Shown: positions 5,642-6,878 of the stretch, piece by piece | How the letters are laid out: each line of letters starts with the position of its first letter | How positions within the stretch are numbered: position 1 is the stretch's first letter | Origin: Ignavibacteria bacterium | GTDB taxonomy: Bacteria; Bacteroidota; Ignavibacteria; Kapaibacteriales; UBA4661 | Length of the DNA: 6,878 nt | Direction of reading: 5' to 3' | NCBI GenBank assembly: GCA_013298375.1 | Contig: JAAFHM010000262.1 | Span: 1 to 6,878, forward strand | Notes under the pieces: generated by a model | The model's input: only the letters and a program-made list of their open reading frames with translations | What the model was told of the DNA's origin: nothing | The model's database searches: none | Made by a program: the position numbers and the translations under genes

Positions 5642-6878
5642 TTAAGAGCGCAGCCGACGCTGCTCTGGTGCTGCTTCAAGCGTCTTTTCGATTTTGAATT
5701 GTGCAATACGGGATTCCAACTGTTCGGTCAGGCTTTGAAGTGTATTGGAGGTTTGTGCAATCGCTGATACGCCCTCGGCGGACTGTGAAGCAACAAGCGC
5801 TATTTGTTCGACGTTGCTGGCAATTTTTTCACTGGTCGAGGTCTGTTCACGGCTTGCTTCGGCGATGCGTTGTACCATTTGCAGCACACTTTCCGAACTT
5901 TTGACAACTTCCTCAAGCGCCTGCCCTGCTTTTTCCGCTAAATCAATCCCCTCGCGGACTTTGTTGCTTCCTTGTTGCATTGCCAGCACCGCCCCCGATG
6001 ATTCGCGTTGAATCGTCGCAATCATGCCCGAAATCTGTTTTGTGGCTTGTTGTGTGCGCTCGGCAAGTTTGCGGACTTCATCGGCGACAACCGCAAATCC
6101 ACGCCCTTGGTCTCCGGCGCGTGCTGCTTCAATCGCTGCATTCAGTGCCAAAAGATTAGTTTGGTCGGCAATTTCAGTAATCACCGAAACGATTTCACCG
6201 ATTTGTGCGCTGGAATCGCCAAGCTGCCCGATTGTTTCTGCGGATTTCTGCACGACATGGGCAATTTCATTCATTTTACCCACCGTTTGCGAAACAATTT
6301 CACTGCTTCGACGGGCAATTTCGCCGTTTTTCACCGCGACGGTCGCTGTTTCACCAGCATTGCGGGAATTGGCACTGATAGTGTCGGTCATATTGTCCAT
6401 TGCCGCAGAAACCATCTCTGTTTGCCGCGCTTGATTCTGCACACCCGATGAAAGCTGGTCTGCACCAGAGTTAATTTGCGCCGTCGAATCGGCAACCGTC
6501 ATCACCGTTTCTTGCACCTGCACAATCAAATGGCGCAAACTCAAAATCATTGCCTGAAGCCGTGAGCGGAGTTTCGCAATCTCATCTTCGGTTTTGCCCA
6601 AACGAATATCTTGGGAAAAATCTCCTTCGGCAAGCGCATCAATCGTCCAGAGCAAATCGGCAACTTCCTTTTCCAAATATTGCTTCGAGCGCTCAGTTTC
6701 TTGCTTGGCGACGTTCACTTCGCCCAAAACTCTGGTAATATCGGTGTTGGATTGGTTCACTTCTTCAAGCATTCCGTTAATGCTTTTGACCATGGAGTTG
6801 AATGACGTGCCAAGTTCGCTTAATTCGTCGTGGGTGCGAATGTCCAAAGTGACGTTGCTATTACCGGATGCAACTTGT
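5642..6878 (-). CDS. Methyl-accepting chemotaxis protein, C-terminal part (5' end outside window)
   Basis: The frame is open to the right edge, giving 411 visible residues counted from the codon at 6877-6875. A TTG at 6847 could be taken as a start, but the codons before it continue a HAMP domain ([10 protein letters not shown], then [20 protein letters not shown]), so the gene is partial. Domains in order: the end of a HAMP (about 1-35), a coiled linker, a second HAMP-like unit with [10 protein letters not shown] and [14 protein letters not shown] (about 65-120), then the long signalling coiled coil. The kinase-contacting tip is canonical: [20 protein letters not shown] at about 233-252, then [20 protein letters not shown]. 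It should control CheA through CheW at the inner membrane; the sensor and membrane helices lie outside the window. The C-terminus ends in ...APEQRRLRS without an NWETF-type pentapeptide, so CheR/CheB tethering of the enteric kind is unlikely. The ligand is unknown. Confidence 0.92.
   Translation of the reverse strand, partial: QVASGNSNVTLDIRTHDELSELGTSFNSMVKSINGMLEEVNQSNTDITRVLGEVNVAKQETERSKQYLEKEVADLLWTIDALAEGDFSQDIRLGKTEDEIAKLRSRLQAMILSLRHLIVQVQETVMTVADSTAQINSGADQLSSGVQNQARQTEMVSAAMDNMTDTISANSRNAGETATVAVKNGEIARRSSEIVSQTVGKMNEIAHVVQKSAETIGQLGDSSAQIGEIVSVITEIADQTNLLALNAAIEAARAGDQGRGFAVVADEVRKLAERTQQATKQISGMIATIQRESSGAVLAMQQGSNKVREGIDLAEKAGQALEEVVKSSESVLQMVQRIAEASREQTSTSEKIASNVEQIALVASQSAEGVSAIAQTSNTLQSLTEQLESRIAQFKIEKTLEAAPEQRRLRS

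Noticed and set aside
5275..5697. A 140-codon plus-strand frame running from the plug gene's end through the terminator into the chemoreceptor gene
   Set aside because: It is out of frame with the plug gene, crosses the hairpin and overlaps the chemoreceptor end antisense; its sequence is low in plausibility.
6845..6847. TTG as the start codon of the chemoreceptor
   Set aside because: The upstream codons to the window edge continue a HAMP sequence, so the gene is truncated by the window rather than starting here.

Overview
The window looks like chromosome from a bacterium of the Fibrobacteres-Chlorobi-Bacteroidetes group. It contains a homologue of the type IX secretion 'plug' protein (DUF5103), a secretion system known from that group. 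It also has a proC with the Bacteroidetes-like CACGIAF and PRGCTIAGLNEME motifs and a BatA-type membrane protein. Starts lack Shine-Dalgarno sequences, and two upstream regions fit the Bacteroidetes promoter form TTG-N(about 20)-TAnnTTTG. Base composition is near 50% GC and a chemoreceptor is present, so a Chlorobi/Ignavibacteria/Kapabacteria-like lineage is possible. I cannot fix the phylum from this sequence.

Layout. (1) Positions 1-124: the last codons of what looks like an IS66-type transposase, then a candidate right terminal repeat. (2) 167-895 (+): a class I SAM-dependent methyltransferase. (3) 998-3166 (+): a 722-residue BatA-type protein with two N-terminal membrane helices, a von Willebrand A domain with a complete MIDAS, a beta-rich segment, a glutamine-amidotransferase-like fold and a C-terminal helix. 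(4) 3304-4128 (+): proC, proline biosynthesis, behind a promoter-like region containing a 14-bp perfect palindrome. (5) 4136-5560 (+): a lipoprotein of the DUF5103/T9SS plug family, 7 bp after proC. (6) 5642-6878 (-): a methyl-accepting chemotaxis protein cut by the right edge, convergent with the plug gene and separated from it by a hairpin terminator.

The genes do not form one pathway. The closest pair is proC and the plug gene, which probably share transcription, yet a strong terminator-like hairpin lies inside the first 20 codons of the plug gene. That hairpin could end proC transcripts or make expression of the plug gene depend on its own translation. It is the least ordinary feature of the window. 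I see no CRISPR array, tRNA or rRNA, and no intergenic stretch longer than 300 bases.
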